Shown piece by piece: positions 35,973-43,858 of a stretch of DNA of 64,000 nt (positions are counted from its first letter, which is position 1; every line of letters starts with the position of its first letter). This DNA is from JBMOOG01 sp049324535. Lineage in GTDB: Bacteria; Pseudomonadota; Alphaproteobacteria; Rhodobacterales; Rhodobacteraceae. The stretch is taken from positions 1 to 64,000 of the forward strand of contig JBMOOG010000007.1 of NCBI GenBank assembly GCA_049324535.1. The letters are read 5' to 3'. The notes beneath the pieces were generated by a model. The model did no database searches. It saw only the letters and a list, made by a program, of their open reading frames with translations, and was not told the DNA's origin. The position numbers were made by a program, and so were the translations under genes.

Positions 35973-35988
35973 TTTACCGGTCGTTAAC
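35973..35988. promoter_or_regulatory. CtrA-box-like sequence upstream of the GTA promoter
   Basis: TTTA (35973-35976), 7 bases, TTAAC (35984-35988), matching 8 of 9 positions of the alphaproteobacterial CtrA consensus TTAA-N7-TTAAC. It lies about 42 bp upstream of the -35 box and just past the mltG stop. CtrA is required for GTA expression in R. capsulatus; direct binding here is inference. Confidence 0.4.
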
Positions 35989-35991
35989 CGT

Positions 35992-37152
35992 TCAGTTGCC
36001 CTGGCCCTGCTGCGCCTCGATCGCACGCCACTTCTCGACGTTGCGGTTGTGCTCGGCGAGCGTCTCGGCGAAGGCGTGCCCGCCGGTGCCGTCGGCCACG
36101 AAGAACAGGTATTTCGTCGTCGCCGGGTTCAGCGCCGCCCGGATGCTGTCGAGCCCGGGGTTGGCGATCGGCGTGGGCGGCAGGCCGTCGATCACATAGG
36201 TGTTGTAGGGCGTCCGGGCGCGCAGTTCGCTCTGCCGCAGCCCCCGGCCCAGCACGCCCTGCCCCTTGGTGATCCCGTAGATGACCGTCGGGTCGGTCTG
36301 AAGCTTGATCCCCTCGGCCAGCCGGTTCAGGAAGACGCTGGCGACGCGTGGTCGCTCCTCGGGAACGCCGGTCTCCTTCTCGACGATCGAGGCCATGATC
36401 AGCGCCTCCTGCGGCGTCTTGTAGGGCAGGCCCTCGGCGCGCGCGGCCCAGGCCTCGGTCAGCCTCTGGTCCTGCGCCGCGATCATCCGCGACACCAGGT
36501 CCGCGCGCGTCGATCCGGCGGTCACCTCGTAGCTGTCGGGCGCGAGCGTGCCCTCGGCGGGCACGTCCTTGACCGCCCCGGTCAGGAAGGGCGCGCGCGA
36601 CAGCGCGTCCACCACCTGCCAGCTTGTCACACCCTCGGCCAGCGTGACGCGCAGGCGGGTGCCGGGCTCGCCGAGTGCCGCCGTCACATCCGCGGGCGGC
36701 TCGCCCGCCGCCGGGTCGTATTGCGCGACCTCGACATAGGACTGCGTGGCCGGATCCAGTTCGCGGACCACCATCTCCGCCGAGGCGATGCCGATCCGGT
36801 AGTTGATCTCGGTCCCGCAGGTCGAGGCTCCGCCGCGGGTGATCGTCTCGACGATCGACCGCATCGAGCTGCCCGGTGCGATCAGGTAGGATCCGGCCTT
36901 CAGCGCGGTGGTCCGGTCCTCATAGTCCGCACCGACCCGGAACACATAGGCGCTGGTCAGCGCGCCCTCATCCTTCAGCTTCTCGGCCACCTTGCGCATG
37001 TTCGTCCCCGGCTCGACGCGCAGGCAGATGGCCTCGGTCAGCGGGCCGGGGCCCTCGTACTGCCGCTTGCCCCAGGCCACCACGCCCGCGGCCGTAATCA
37101 GCAGCAGGATCGCAAGCGTCAGGAAGTTCGAGGCCACATGGCGCCACAGCAT
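35992..37152 (-). CDS. mltG: Endolytic transglycosylase MltG (YceG family)
   Basis: A 386-residue inner-membrane protein: one N-terminal transmembrane segment (FLTLAILLLITAAGVVAWG), a LysM-like region and the YceG catalytic domain with the conserved Glu in IMASIVEKETGVPEERPRVA, plus QTDPTVIYGI and YNTYVIDGLPPTPIANPG. It cuts nascent glycan strands and sets their length. Its start overlaps the fabF stop by one base. The GTA cluster begins 193 bp downstream on the same strand. Confidence 0.95.
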   Translation of the reverse strand: MLWRHVASNFLTLAILLLITAAGVVAWGKRQYEGPGPLTEAICLRVEPGTNMRKVAEKLKDEGALTSAYVFRVGADYEDRTTALKAGSYLIAPGSSMRSIVETITRGGASTCGTEINYRIGIASAEMVVRELDPATQSYVEVAQYDPAAGEPPADVTAALGEPGTRLRVTLAEGVTSWQVVDALSRAPFLTGAVKDVPAEGTLAPDSYEVTAGSTRADLVSRMIAAQDQRLTEAWAARAEGLPYKTPQEALIMASIVEKETGVPEERPRVASVFLNRLAEGIKLQTDPTVIYGITKGQGVLGRGLRQSELRARTPYNTYVIDGLPPTPIANPGLDSIRAALNPATTKYLFFVADGTGGHAFAETLAEHNRNVEKWRAIEAQQGQGN

Positions 37153-38414
37153 CAGCGGCCGACCCGGCCCAGCACGAGGCTGGCGTTGGTGCCGCCGAAG
37201 CCGAAGCTGTTGGACAGCGCCACGTCGATCCGGCGGTTGCGCGCGGCGTTGGGAGCAAGATCCAGCGCCGTCTCGACCGCCGGGTTGTCCAGGTTGATCG
37301 TCGGCGGAGCGACCTGATCGCGGATGGCGAGGATGCAGAAAATCGCCTCGACCGCCCCGGCCGCCCCCAGAAGATGCCCGATCGACGATTTCGTCGAGGA
37401 CATGGTCACGTTGACCGCGTGGTTGCCCAGAAGCCGTTCCACCGCACCAAGCTCGATCGTGTCGGCCATGGTCGAGGTGCCGTGCGCGTTGATGTAGTCG
37501 ATGTCCGACGGCCGCAGCCCGGCCCGGTTCAGCGCCGCCTGCATGGCGCGGAACCCGCCGTCGCCGTCCTCGCTGGGCGCGGTGATGTGGTAGGCGTCGC
37601 CCGACAGGCCATAGCCCAGCACCTCGGCGTAGATCGTGGCGCCGCGGGCCTTCGCGTGCTCGTATTCCTCGAGGACGACGACCCCCGCGCCCTCGCCCAT
37701 CACGAAGCCGTCGCGGTCGGCGTCATAGGGGCGGCTTGCCCGCTCGGGCTCGTCACCGCGCTTGGTCGACAGCGCCTTGCAGGCGTTGAACCCGGCGATC
37801 CCGATCTCGGAAATCGGGCTTTCGGCCCCGCCCGCCACCATCACGTCCGCGTCGCCCCACTGGATGAGACGCGCGGCGTCGCCGATGGCGTGGGCGCCGG
37901 TCGAACAGGCGGTGACCACGGCGTGGTTCGGCCCCTTGAACCCGTAGCGGATCGACACCTGCCCCGAGGCAAGGTTGATGAGCGCGCCGGGGATGAAGAA
38001 GGGCGAGACCCGCTTCGGCCCGCGCTCCTTGATGAGGACCGCGGTCTCGGCGATCGACTGCAACCCGCCGATGCCCGATCCGATCATCACGCCGGTGCGC
38101 AGCCGGCCCTCCTCGTCCTCGGGCATCCAGCCGGAATCGCGCACCGCCTGGTCGGCCGCGGCCATCGCGTAGAGGATGAAGTCATCGACCTTGCGGCGGT
38201 CCTTCGGCTCCATCCAGTCGTCGGGGTTGAAGGTGCCGTCGCTGCCATCGCCCAGGGGGATCTCGCAGGCGTATTGCGTCACCACGTTCGACGGATCGAA
38301 GCGGGTGATCCGGCCCGCGCCCGACTGGCCGGCCAGAAGCCGGTTCCAGGTCTCCTCGACGCCGCAGGCCAGCGGCGTGACCATCCCCAGACCCGTGACC
38401 ACAACCCGACGCAT
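37152..38414 (-). CDS. fabF: 3-oxoacyl-ACP synthase II (beta-ketoacyl-ACP synthase)
   Basis: Condensing enzyme for fatty acid elongation. The protein is 420 residues. The catalytic Cys is in VVTACSTGAHAIGDA, the two His are in DYINAHGTSTMADT and KSSIGHLLGAAGAVEA, and the C-terminal glycine loop is SNSFGFGGTNASLVL. It is upstream of and coupled to mltG. The usual partner acpP is upstream but separated by dps and a terminator. Confidence 0.97.
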   Translation of the reverse strand: MRRVVVTGLGMVTPLACGVEETWNRLLAGQSGAGRITRFDPSNVVTQYACEIPLGDGSDGTFNPDDWMEPKDRRKVDDFILYAMAAADQAVRDSGWMPEDEEGRLRTGVMIGSGIGGLQSIAETAVLIKERGPKRVSPFFIPGALINLASGQVSIRYGFKGPNHAVVTACSTGAHAIGDAARLIQWGDADVMVAGGAESPISEIGIAGFNACKALSTKRGDEPERASRPYDADRDGFVMGEGAGVVVLEEYEHAKARGATIYAEVLGYGLSGDAYHITAPSEDGDGGFRAMQAALNRAGLRPSDIDYINAHGTSTMADTIELGAVERLLGNHAVNVTMSSTKSSIGHLLGAAGAVEAIFCILAIRDQVAPPTINLDNPAVETALDLAPNAARNRRIDVALSNSFGFGGTNASLVLGRVGR

Positions 38415-38541
38415 TCAGCCCCTCCGCGCATGTGTCCGCGGACCTGAATACACGCGCCCCCGGACCCGCGCAACCGAAGGGGGACGCACGCGCGCGCCCC
38501 CGCCGATGGCCGGGCCGGGCCGGCGCCGCAGCGCGCCCCGG

Positions 38542-39012
38542 TCACCCCCTCAGATGGCTTTCCAGGAACCACAGGTCCTTGTCGAGCTGCCGCGTCGCCT
38601 GCACGAAGATGTCCACGGTCGCCTCGTCGCCAGCCTCTTCCGCCTCGTCGATCGACGCTCGCAGGCGACCGCCGACATCCGCCATGCGCTCGCTCAGCGC
38701 GGCGATGTGATCCTTCGCGGCCACCAGATCGGTCGGATAGGGCTTGACGCCGGTCTCCTTCGCCACGGTCTCGACGGTGCCGCGCGCCACCCCGTCCAGC
38801 TGCTGCACGCGCTCGGCCACCGTGTCCTCGACCTCGGCAAGCCGCCCGGCCACCGCGTCCAGCAGTTCGTGCACCGCGATGAAGTTCGCGCCCTTGACGT
38901 TCCAGTGCGCCTGCTTGGCCGCAAGCCGCAGCGCGACCAGATCGGCCAGTCGTCCGTTCAGAAGCTCGACCGAGGTCTTGACCGCGTTGCCCTTCAGACC
39001 CTTCACCGGCAT
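38542..39012 (-). CDS. dps: DNA starvation/stationary-phase protection protein (Dps)
   Basis: A 156-residue ferritin-like protein that stores iron and shields DNA from peroxide. The ferroxidase-site residues are in AKQAHWNVKGANFIAVHELLD and EVEDTVAERVQQL, placed at the dimer interface as in Dps. The ATG at 39012 has an AAGGAG ribosome site and was chosen over an upstream frame from 39057. It sits between fabF and acpP, on the same strand, interrupting the usual acpP-fabF neighbourhood. Confidence 0.94.
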   Translation of the reverse strand: MPVKGLKGNAVKTSVELLNGRLADLVALRLAAKQAHWNVKGANFIAVHELLDAVAGRLAEVEDTVAERVQQLDGVARGTVETVAKETGVKPYPTDLVAAKDHIAALSERMADVGGRLRASIDEAEEAGDEATVDIFVQATRQLDKDLWFLESHLRG

Positions 39013-39080
39013 GGTGCTCTCCTTTGCTTTCAGGTTCGGGGGGACAACGCCCTTCACCGTGCCGGGTTCCCGAAACGCAA

Positions 39081-39104
39081 ACGGCGCCCGCGATGGGGCG
39101 CCGT
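39081..39104 (-). terminator. Rho-independent-type terminator of acpP
   Basis: Inverted repeat ACGGCGCCC (39081-39089) / GGGCGCCGT (39096-39104), loop of 6. Read on the minus strand it begins 25 bp after the acpP stop and runs into a TTTGCGTTT tail. It separates acpP from dps. Confidence 0.7.
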
Positions 39105-39128
39105 CCGCAAGCGTGAACGACCCTGGGA

Positions 39129-39362
39129 TCAGGCGGCTTCGGTGATGAACTTCACCGCATCGCCGAAGGTCTGGATGGTCTCGGCCGCGTCATCGGGGAT
39201 CTCGATGCCGAACTCTTCCTCGAAGGCCATGACCAGCTCGACGGTGTCGAGGCTGTCGGCGCCCAGATCGTCGATGAACGAAGCGGTCGGGGTGACCTTC
39301 TCGGCCTCGACGCCGAGATGCTCCACAACGATCTTCCGCACGCGATCAGCAATATCGCTCAT
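39129..39362 (-). CDS. acpP: Acyl carrier protein
   Basis: A 77-residue acidic four-helix protein that carries acyl chains on a 4'-phosphopantetheine attached to the Ser in LGADSLDTVELVMAFEEEF. The start MSDIADRVRKIVVEHLG at 39362 is standard for alphaproteobacteria and has a GAGGAAG ribosome site. It lies 188 bp downstream of fabG and carries its own promoter candidate and terminator. Confidence 0.97.
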   Translation of the reverse strand: MSDIADRVRKIVVEHLGVEAEKVTPTASFIDDLGADSLDTVELVMAFEEEFGIEIPDDAAETIQTFGDAVKFITEAA

Positions 39363-39476
39363 GTCTCTTCCTCTTGATGTGCGGCCTTTCAGCCGGCTCT
39401 CTGAACCTTGCCCCGGGAGGCGCTCGCAACCGCCAAAGCGGGATGGCCGGGCGCGCAGCGCGACCCCCGGCCTACT

Positions 39477-39500
39477 CAAGCGCGCCTATAGCAAGCGCGC
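39477..39500 (-). promoter_or_regulatory. Candidate acpP -10 region inside a 9-bp direct repeat
   Basis: CAAGCGCGC occurs at 39477-39485 and 39492-39500 with CTATAG between. On the minus strand TATAGG (39490-39485) fits a -10 box; an upstream TTTGCC with an 18-bp spacer is a weak -35. The leader to acpP would be about 115 bases. Confidence 0.4.
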
Positions 39501-39550
39501 GGGGCCAAGGCAAACGCTTTCCCGACGCCGCCCGCGACCTCTGCCGGGCC

Positions 39551-40288
39551 TCACAGCATGTCACCGCCGCCGTTGACGTCGAGCGTGGCGCCGGTGACAT
39601 AGGCCGCCTCCTCGCTGGCGAGATAGAGCACCGCCGCCGCCACCTCTTCGGGGCGCCCCATGCGGCCGGCCGGCACGTCCGCGAGGATGCGGCCCCGCTG
39701 CTCCTCGGTCAGCTTCTCGGTCATCGCGGTCTCGATCAGGCCGGGCGCCACGCAGTTCACGGTGATGTTGCGGCTCGCCACCTCCTGGGCGAGGCTGCGC
39801 GACATTCCGGCCACGCCGGCCTTGGCCGCGGCGTAGTTGGCCTGACCCGGATTGCCGGCCTGCGCCACCACCGAGGTGATGTTGATGATCCGGCCCCACC
39901 GGGCCTTCATCATGCCGCGCAGCGCCGCCCGGCTCAGCCGGAAGACCGCGTTGAGGTTCACGTCGATCACCGACAGCCAGTCCTCGTCGCTCATCCGCAT
40001 CATCAGGCCGTCGCGGGTGATCCCGGCGTTGTTGACCAGAATGTCCACCCCGCCCATGAGATCGGACGCACGCTTGACCAGCCCCTCGGCCTCTTCGGCC
40101 GAGGCGAGGTTGCCGACAAGCACATGCGCCCGCGCCCCGAGCTCCGCCGCCAGCGCCGCCAGCGGCGCCTCGCGCGACCCGGACAGCGCCACCTCCGCCC
40201 CGGCCGCGTGCAGGACCCGCGCCACCGCCCCGCCGATGCCGCCGCTCGCACCGGTGACCAGCGCCCGCTTCCCCGTCAGATCGAACAT
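39551..40288 (-). CDS. fabG: 3-oxoacyl-ACP reductase
   Basis: NADPH-dependent reductase of fatty acid synthesis, 245 residues. The Rossmann motif TGASGGIGGAVARVL, LVNNAGITRDGLMMRM, the Ser in INITSVVAQAGNPGQANYAAAK with Tyr and Lys, and the C-terminal YVTGATLDVNGGGDML define FabG. The ATG at 40288 begins the conserved MFDLTGKRALVTG. It is 65 bp downstream of fabD. Confidence 0.97.
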   Translation of the reverse strand: MFDLTGKRALVTGASGGIGGAVARVLHAAGAEVALSGSREAPLAALAAELGARAHVLVGNLASAEEAEGLVKRASDLMGGVDILVNNAGITRDGLMMRMSDEDWLSVIDVNLNAVFRLSRAALRGMMKARWGRIINITSVVAQAGNPGQANYAAAKAGVAGMSRSLAQEVASRNITVNCVAPGLIETAMTEKLTEEQRGRILADVPAGRMGRPEEVAAAVLYLASEEAAYVTGATLDVNGGGDML

Positions 40289-40353
40289 GTCTCCACCCCT
40301 TGCCTTGCCCAAATTCTCCGGCGGCACAGGGCCACCTGCCCCGTGCCGGGCGT

Positions 40354-41283
40354 TCAGCCCCGTGCCGCGGCCACGTCCTCGGGCGTGCCGATCGCCCGTG
40401 TCCCGGCGTCCTTGACGATGCGCCGGATCATCCCCGACAGCGCCTTGCCGGCGCCGATCTCCCAGAACTCGGTGACGCCCTGATCCGCCATCCACGCGAC
40501 CGACTCGCGCCAGCGCACCGATCCGGTGATCTGGGCGGCCAGAAGGCGGCGGATCTCCTCGGGGTCGCGCACCGCCTCGGCCCGGACGTTCGCCACCACC
40601 GGCACCTCCGGCTCGGCGATCGCGACCTCGGCCAGGGCCGCGGCCATTTCCTCGGCGGCCGGCTGCATCAGCGTGCAATGGAAGGGCGCGCTCACCGGCA
40701 GCATCACCGCGCGCTTGGCGCCCGCGGCCTTCGCCAGCTCGACCGCCCGCTCGACCGCGGCCCGGTGGCCCGAGACGACGACCTGCGCGGGGTCGTTGTC
40801 GTTCGCGGCCTGGCAGACCTCGCCCTGCGCGGCCTCGGCGGCCACCGCGCTGGCCTGCGCGAAGTCCAGCCCCAGAAGCGCCGCCATCGCGCCCACGCCC
40901 ACCGGCACGGCCCGCTGCATCGCAAGGCCGCGCAGGCGCAGCAGGCGCGCGGTGTCGGCCAGCGTCAGGCTGCCCGCGGCGCAGAGCGCCGAATATTCGC
41001 CCAGCGAATGCCCGGCCACGAAGGCCGCGCTCGCCACGCCGATGCCCTCGGCCTCGAGCGCCCGCAGCGCGGCGATCGAGGTCGCCATCAGCGCCGGCTG
41101 CGCGTTCTCGGTCAGCGTCAGCGTCTCGGCGTTCCCCTCCCAAATCAGCGCCGACAGGGGCGCGTTCAGCGCCGCGTCCACCTCCTCGAAGACGGCGCGC
41201 GCCGCCGGATAGGCCTCGGCCAGGGCCCGGCCCATGCCCACGGTCTGGGCTCCCTGGCCCGGAAACACGAATGCTCGGCTCAT
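40354..41283 (-). CDS. fabD: Malonyl-CoA:ACP transacylase
   Basis: Loads malonyl groups onto ACP. The protein is 309 residues. FVFPGQGAQTVGMGRALAEA opens it, the nucleophilic Ser is in VAGHSLGEYSALCAAG, and the catalytic His is in VSAPFHCTLMQPA. It is the first gene of the leftward fab group and is divergent from rpsF with 209 bp between. Confidence 0.96.
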   Translation of the reverse strand: MSRAFVFPGQGAQTVGMGRALAEAYPAARAVFEEVDAALNAPLSALIWEGNAETLTLTENAQPALMATSIAALRALEAEGIGVASAAFVAGHSLGEYSALCAAGSLTLADTARLLRLRGLAMQRAVPVGVGAMAALLGLDFAQASAVAAEAAQGEVCQAANDNDPAQVVVSGHRAAVERAVELAKAAGAKRAVMLPVSAPFHCTLMQPAAEEMAAALAEVAIAEPEVPVVANVRAEAVRDPEEIRRLLAAQITGSVRWRESVAWMADQGVTEFWEIGAGKALSGMIRRIVKDAGTRAIGTPEDVAAARG

Positions 41284-41361
41284 GCGCGCCCTCCCCCCTC
41301 ACCTCTGGCTCCCGCCCCCTTAGCGCGGGCGGCACGGTCATGCAATCGCGGCGCATTTCCC

Positions 41362-41389
41362 TTGCATCGGGCCCGCGCCCCTGTATAAG
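41362..41389 (+). promoter_or_regulatory. Promoter candidate for rpsF-rpsR-rplI
   Basis: TTGCAT (41362-41367) and TATAAG (41384-41389) with a 16-bp spacer, about 104 bp upstream of the rpsF ATG. No competing good match is seen in the interval. Confidence 0.6.
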
Positions 41390-41433
41390 GCCGCATCCTT
41401 CCGCATCTTCACGCAACCGGCGTAGCCTCTCGT

Positions 41434-41461
41434 GGCGGGCCGCGGAAGGGGTGGCCCCGCC
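41434..41461 (+). promoter_or_regulatory. rpsF leader hairpin, possible S6:S18 autoregulatory site
   Basis: GGCGGG (41434-41439) pairs with CCCGCC (41456-41461) and encloses CCGCGGAAGGGG. A stem with an exposed CCG is the known recognition feature of S6:S18 leader RNAs in many bacteria. It is 31 bp upstream of the rpsF start. The assignment is by position and motif only. Confidence 0.4.
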
Positions 41462-41492
41462 TATGAAGCCGCCTGAGACGACAGGAGCACGC

Positions 41493-41915
41493 ATGCCTCT
41501 TTACGAGCATGTCCTCATCGCGCGTCAGGATCTGTCCAACGCGCAGGCCGAAGGCCTCATCGAACATTTCTCCACGGTCCTCGCGGACAACGGCGGCAAG
41601 GTCGTCGATCACGAGTACTGGGGCGTCAAGACGATGGCCTACCGGATCAACAAGAACCGCAAGGGCCACTACGCCTTCCTGCGCAGCGACGCCCCCTCGG
41701 CCGCCGTGCAGGAGATGGAGCGTCTGGCGCGTCTGCACGACGACGTCATGCGCGTCATGACCGTCAAGGTGGACAAGCACGAGGAAGGCCCCTCGGTGCA
41801 GATGCAGAAGCGTGACGAGCGCGACGGCGAGCGTGGCGACCGCGGTGATCGCGGCGGCGACCGCGGCCCGCGCCCCGAGCGTCGCGACCGCGACGACCGT
41901 CCGCGCCGGTTCTGA
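41493..41915 (+). CDS. rpsF: Ribosomal protein S6
   Basis: A 140-residue S6 protein of the 30S platform that pairs with S18. The core PLYEHVLIARQDLSNAQAEGL and YWGVKTMAYRINKNRKGHYA is standard. The last about 35 residues are a low-complexity Arg/Gly/Asp tail with repeated RGDRGD units. The ATG at 41493 follows an AGGAG ribosome site; an upstream in-frame start at 41271 would run into fabD. First gene of rpsF-rpsR-rplI. Confidence 0.96.
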   Translation: MPLYEHVLIARQDLSNAQAEGLIEHFSTVLADNGGKVVDHEYWGVKTMAYRINKNRKGHYAFLRSDAPSAAVQEMERLARLHDDVMRVMTVKVDKHEEGPSVQMQKRDERDGERGDRGDRGGDRGPRPERRDRDDRPRRF

Positions 41916-41944
41916 GACCTCGGCTGAAGAAAGGACCATAGACC

Positions 41945-42172
41945 ATGGCGAACAAACCGTTTTTCCGCCGTCGCAAGACCGACCCCTTCGCGGGCGACAA
42001 CGCGCCGAAGATCGACTACAAGGACGTGCGCCTGCTTCAGCGCTACATCTCCGAGCGCGGCAAGATCGTCCCCTCGCGCATCACCGCCGTCGGCGCCAAG
42101 AACCAGCGCAAGCTCGCCCAGGCGATCAAGCGCGCCCGGTTCCTCGCGCTGCTGCCCTATGCCGTGAAGTAA
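41945..42172 (+). CDS. rpsR: Ribosomal protein S18
   Basis: A 75-residue basic protein binding next to S6 on the small subunit. ANKPFFRRRKTDPFAG, IDYKDVRLLQRYISERGKIV and SRITAVGAKNQRKLAQAIKRAR cover the whole family profile. It lies 29 bp after rpsF and 12 bp before rplI, in the classic order. Confidence 0.98.
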   Translation: MANKPFFRRRKTDPFAGDNAPKIDYKDVRLLQRYISERGKIVPSRITAVGAKNQRKLAQAIKRARFLALLPYAVK

Positions 42173-42184
42173 GGAGACAGGGCA

Positions 42185-42754
42185 ATGCAAGTCATCCTTC
42201 TGGAACGTGTGGCCAAGCTCGGCCAGATGGGCGAAGTCGTCAACGTGCGTGACGGCTACGCCCGCAATTTCCTGCTGCCGCAGGGCAAGGCGCTGCGCGC
42301 CAACGAGGCCAACGTCAAGGCCTTCGAATCGCGCAAGGCCCAGCTCGAGGCGCGCAACCTCGAGACCCGCAAGGAAGCCGAGGCTCTTGCCGAGAAGCTC
42401 GACGGGCAGGTGTTCGTCGTGATCCGTTCGGCCTCGGACTCGGGCGCGCTCTACGGCTCGGTCACGCCGCGCGATGCGGCCGAGGCGGCCACCGCGGCCG
42501 GCTTCTCGGTGGACCGCCGGCAGGTGGTCCTGCTTTCGCCGATCAAGGAACTGGGTCTGCATGACGTGTCCGTCGTGCTGCACCCGGAGGTCTCGGTGAA
42601 GATCACGATGAACGTCGCGCGTTCGCCCGAAGAGGCCGAGCTTCAGGCCTCGGGCAAGTCGATCCAGGAACTCGCGGCCGAGGCGGAAGCCGCCGCCGAT
42701 TTCGAGATCGCCGAACTCTTCGACGACATGGGCGGCGCCGCCCAGGACGAATAG
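42185..42754 (+). CDS. rplI: Ribosomal protein L9
   Basis: A 189-residue two-domain protein of the L1 stalk base. The N-terminal signature MQVILLERVAKLGQMGEVVNV and NFLLPQGKALRA is followed by the long connecting helix and the C-terminal domain with GALYGSVTPRDAAE. A roughly 40-residue acidic Ala/Glu-rich tail makes it longer than E. coli L9 (149), as is common in alphaproteobacteria. Last gene of the operon. Confidence 0.97.
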   Translation: MQVILLERVAKLGQMGEVVNVRDGYARNFLLPQGKALRANEANVKAFESRKAQLEARNLETRKEAEALAEKLDGQVFVVIRSASDSGALYGSVTPRDAAEAATAAGFSVDRRQVVLLSPIKELGLHDVSVVLHPEVSVKITMNVARSPEEAELQASGKSIQELAAEAEAAADFEIAELFDDMGGAAQDE

Positions 42755-42779
42755 GCCGTCCCTTTCCGGGTCTGCCACG

Positions 42780-42812
42780 AACCGCGCCGGGAAACCGGCG
42801 CGGTTTTCGTTT
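42780..42812 (+). terminator. Rho-independent terminator after rplI
   Basis: Perfect 11-bp stem AACCGCGCCGG (42780-42790) / CCGGCGCGGTT (42795-42805) with a GAAA tetraloop, followed by TTCGTTT. It starts 25 bp after the rplI stop. The strongest intrinsic terminator in the window. Confidence 0.88.
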
Positions 42813-42855
42813 GCGGCGGTCGATGCCGGACCGGGGGGGCCCCGCCCGGCCGGCG

Positions 42856-43401
42856 TCACCCGGCCGGCGCCCCGGCGGCCGACCGGCGTGCCCGCGCCTC
42901 GGCAAGTGCCGCCTCGAAGGCGGCCCGTGCCTCCGCGGCACCCGCCGGCAAGGCCGCAACGACGGCCGCCGCCCTGTCGAGATAGGCGGCCCGCCGTTCG
43001 GGCGACCAATCGACCGGCGGTGTCGCGCCGACCGAGCGGACATTCGACAGCTTGTCGCAGATCTTGACCAGCGCCGCGTCGCGCGACTTCGACGGCGCGT
43101 TCGCGATCTGCCGGCGCTTGCGTTCGGCCTTCGGCAGGGCCTTGTCATCGGTCAGTTCGGCCACGAGGCCCGCCACCTCGGTCCCGAACCGGGCCACGAG
43201 CTCCTCGGGCAGGACCCCGCAATCCTCGACCGTGTCGTGGAGCCAGGCCGCCGCGATGGCCGCCTCGGTGCCGCCGAAGCGCGCCACCAGCCCGGCGACC
43301 TCGTGCAGGTGGACGACATAGGGGCTTCGGGCGGCGTCCTTGCGGATCTGGCCCGCATGCGCCGAGGTGGCAAAGTCGCGCGCGGTGTCGATCAGGGTCA
43401 T
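42856..43401 (-). CDS. HD-domain protein, MESH1-like (p)ppGpp hydrolase
   Basis: A 181-residue single HD domain. The metal-binding residues are in SPYVVHLHEVAGLVA, AAAWLHDTVEDCGV (HD plus the ED pair typical of RelA/SpoT hydrolases) and ALVKICDKLSNVRSVG. Stand-alone domains of this type are small alarmone hydrolases (MESH1/SAH). No synthetase domain is present. It lies downstream of the cbpA-cbpM pair on the same strand but behind a hairpin. Confidence 0.85.
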   Translation of the reverse strand: MTLIDTARDFATSAHAGQIRKDAARSPYVVHLHEVAGLVARFGGTEAAIAAAWLHDTVEDCGVLPEELVARFGTEVAGLVAELTDDKALPKAERKRRQIANAPSKSRDAALVKICDKLSNVRSVGATPPVDWSPERRAAYLDRAAAVVAALPAGAAEARAAFEAALAEARARRSAAGAPAG

Positions 43402-43473
43402 AGGGCCTCCTCGCGCCGGTGCGGACCGCGGGGCCAGGGGGCTCCGCGTCGGCTACGGCTGTCGATGTCCGGG

Positions 43474-43495
43474 AAACGCGGGCCTCGTGCCCGCG
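43474..43495 (-). terminator. Hairpin downstream of cbpM
   Basis: CGCGGGC (43477-43483) / GCCCGCG (43489-43495), 5-base loop; on the minus strand the stem is followed by TTT (43476-43474). It lies 31 bp after the cbpM stop and 73 bp before the HD-protein start. Confidence 0.6.
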
Positions 43496-43525
43496 CCCAC
43501 AGGAGACGACATCCCGGCCCGGCTG

Positions 43526-43858
43526 TCAACCGCCCGAGGCGATCCGCCGGACGATCCGCTGGCGCACCTCGTCGCCTTCGGCGGCGACGGCCAGCACCAT
43601 CGCGTGCAGGTCGCGGCGCATCCCGTGCATGCGGTCGATCAGGTGCATCACCATAGCCAGCGCCTCGTCCTCGAGCGCGTAGCCGTCGCAGAGCTCGCAG
43701 GCCAGCCGCAGGCGCGCCACATCGACCTGCGCGAACCCCTCGCCCGCCTCGCCCTGAACCGGCCGCACCACCTCGGCCGCGACAAAGCGGGTGAGCCGCT
43801 CCTCGGTCAGTCCCGGCACACGCCGGACCGTCTCGCGAAACGAATACAGCGTGGTCAT
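43526..43858 (-). CDS. cbpM: Chaperone modulator CbpM
   Basis: A 110-residue MerR-like protein that in E. coli binds and inhibits the CbpA J-domain. Features: YSFRETVRRVPGLTEERLTRFV (first helices), QVDVARLRLACELCDGYALEDEAL, and MVMHLIDRMHGMRRDLHAM. It overlaps the cbpA stop by 4 bp (ATGA), so the inhibitor is coupled to its target. Confidence 0.85.
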   Translation of the reverse strand: MTTLYSFRETVRRVPGLTEERLTRFVAAEVVRPVQGEAGEGFAQVDVARLRLACELCDGYALEDEALAMVMHLIDRMHGMRRDLHAMVLAVAAEGDEVRQRIVRRIASGG

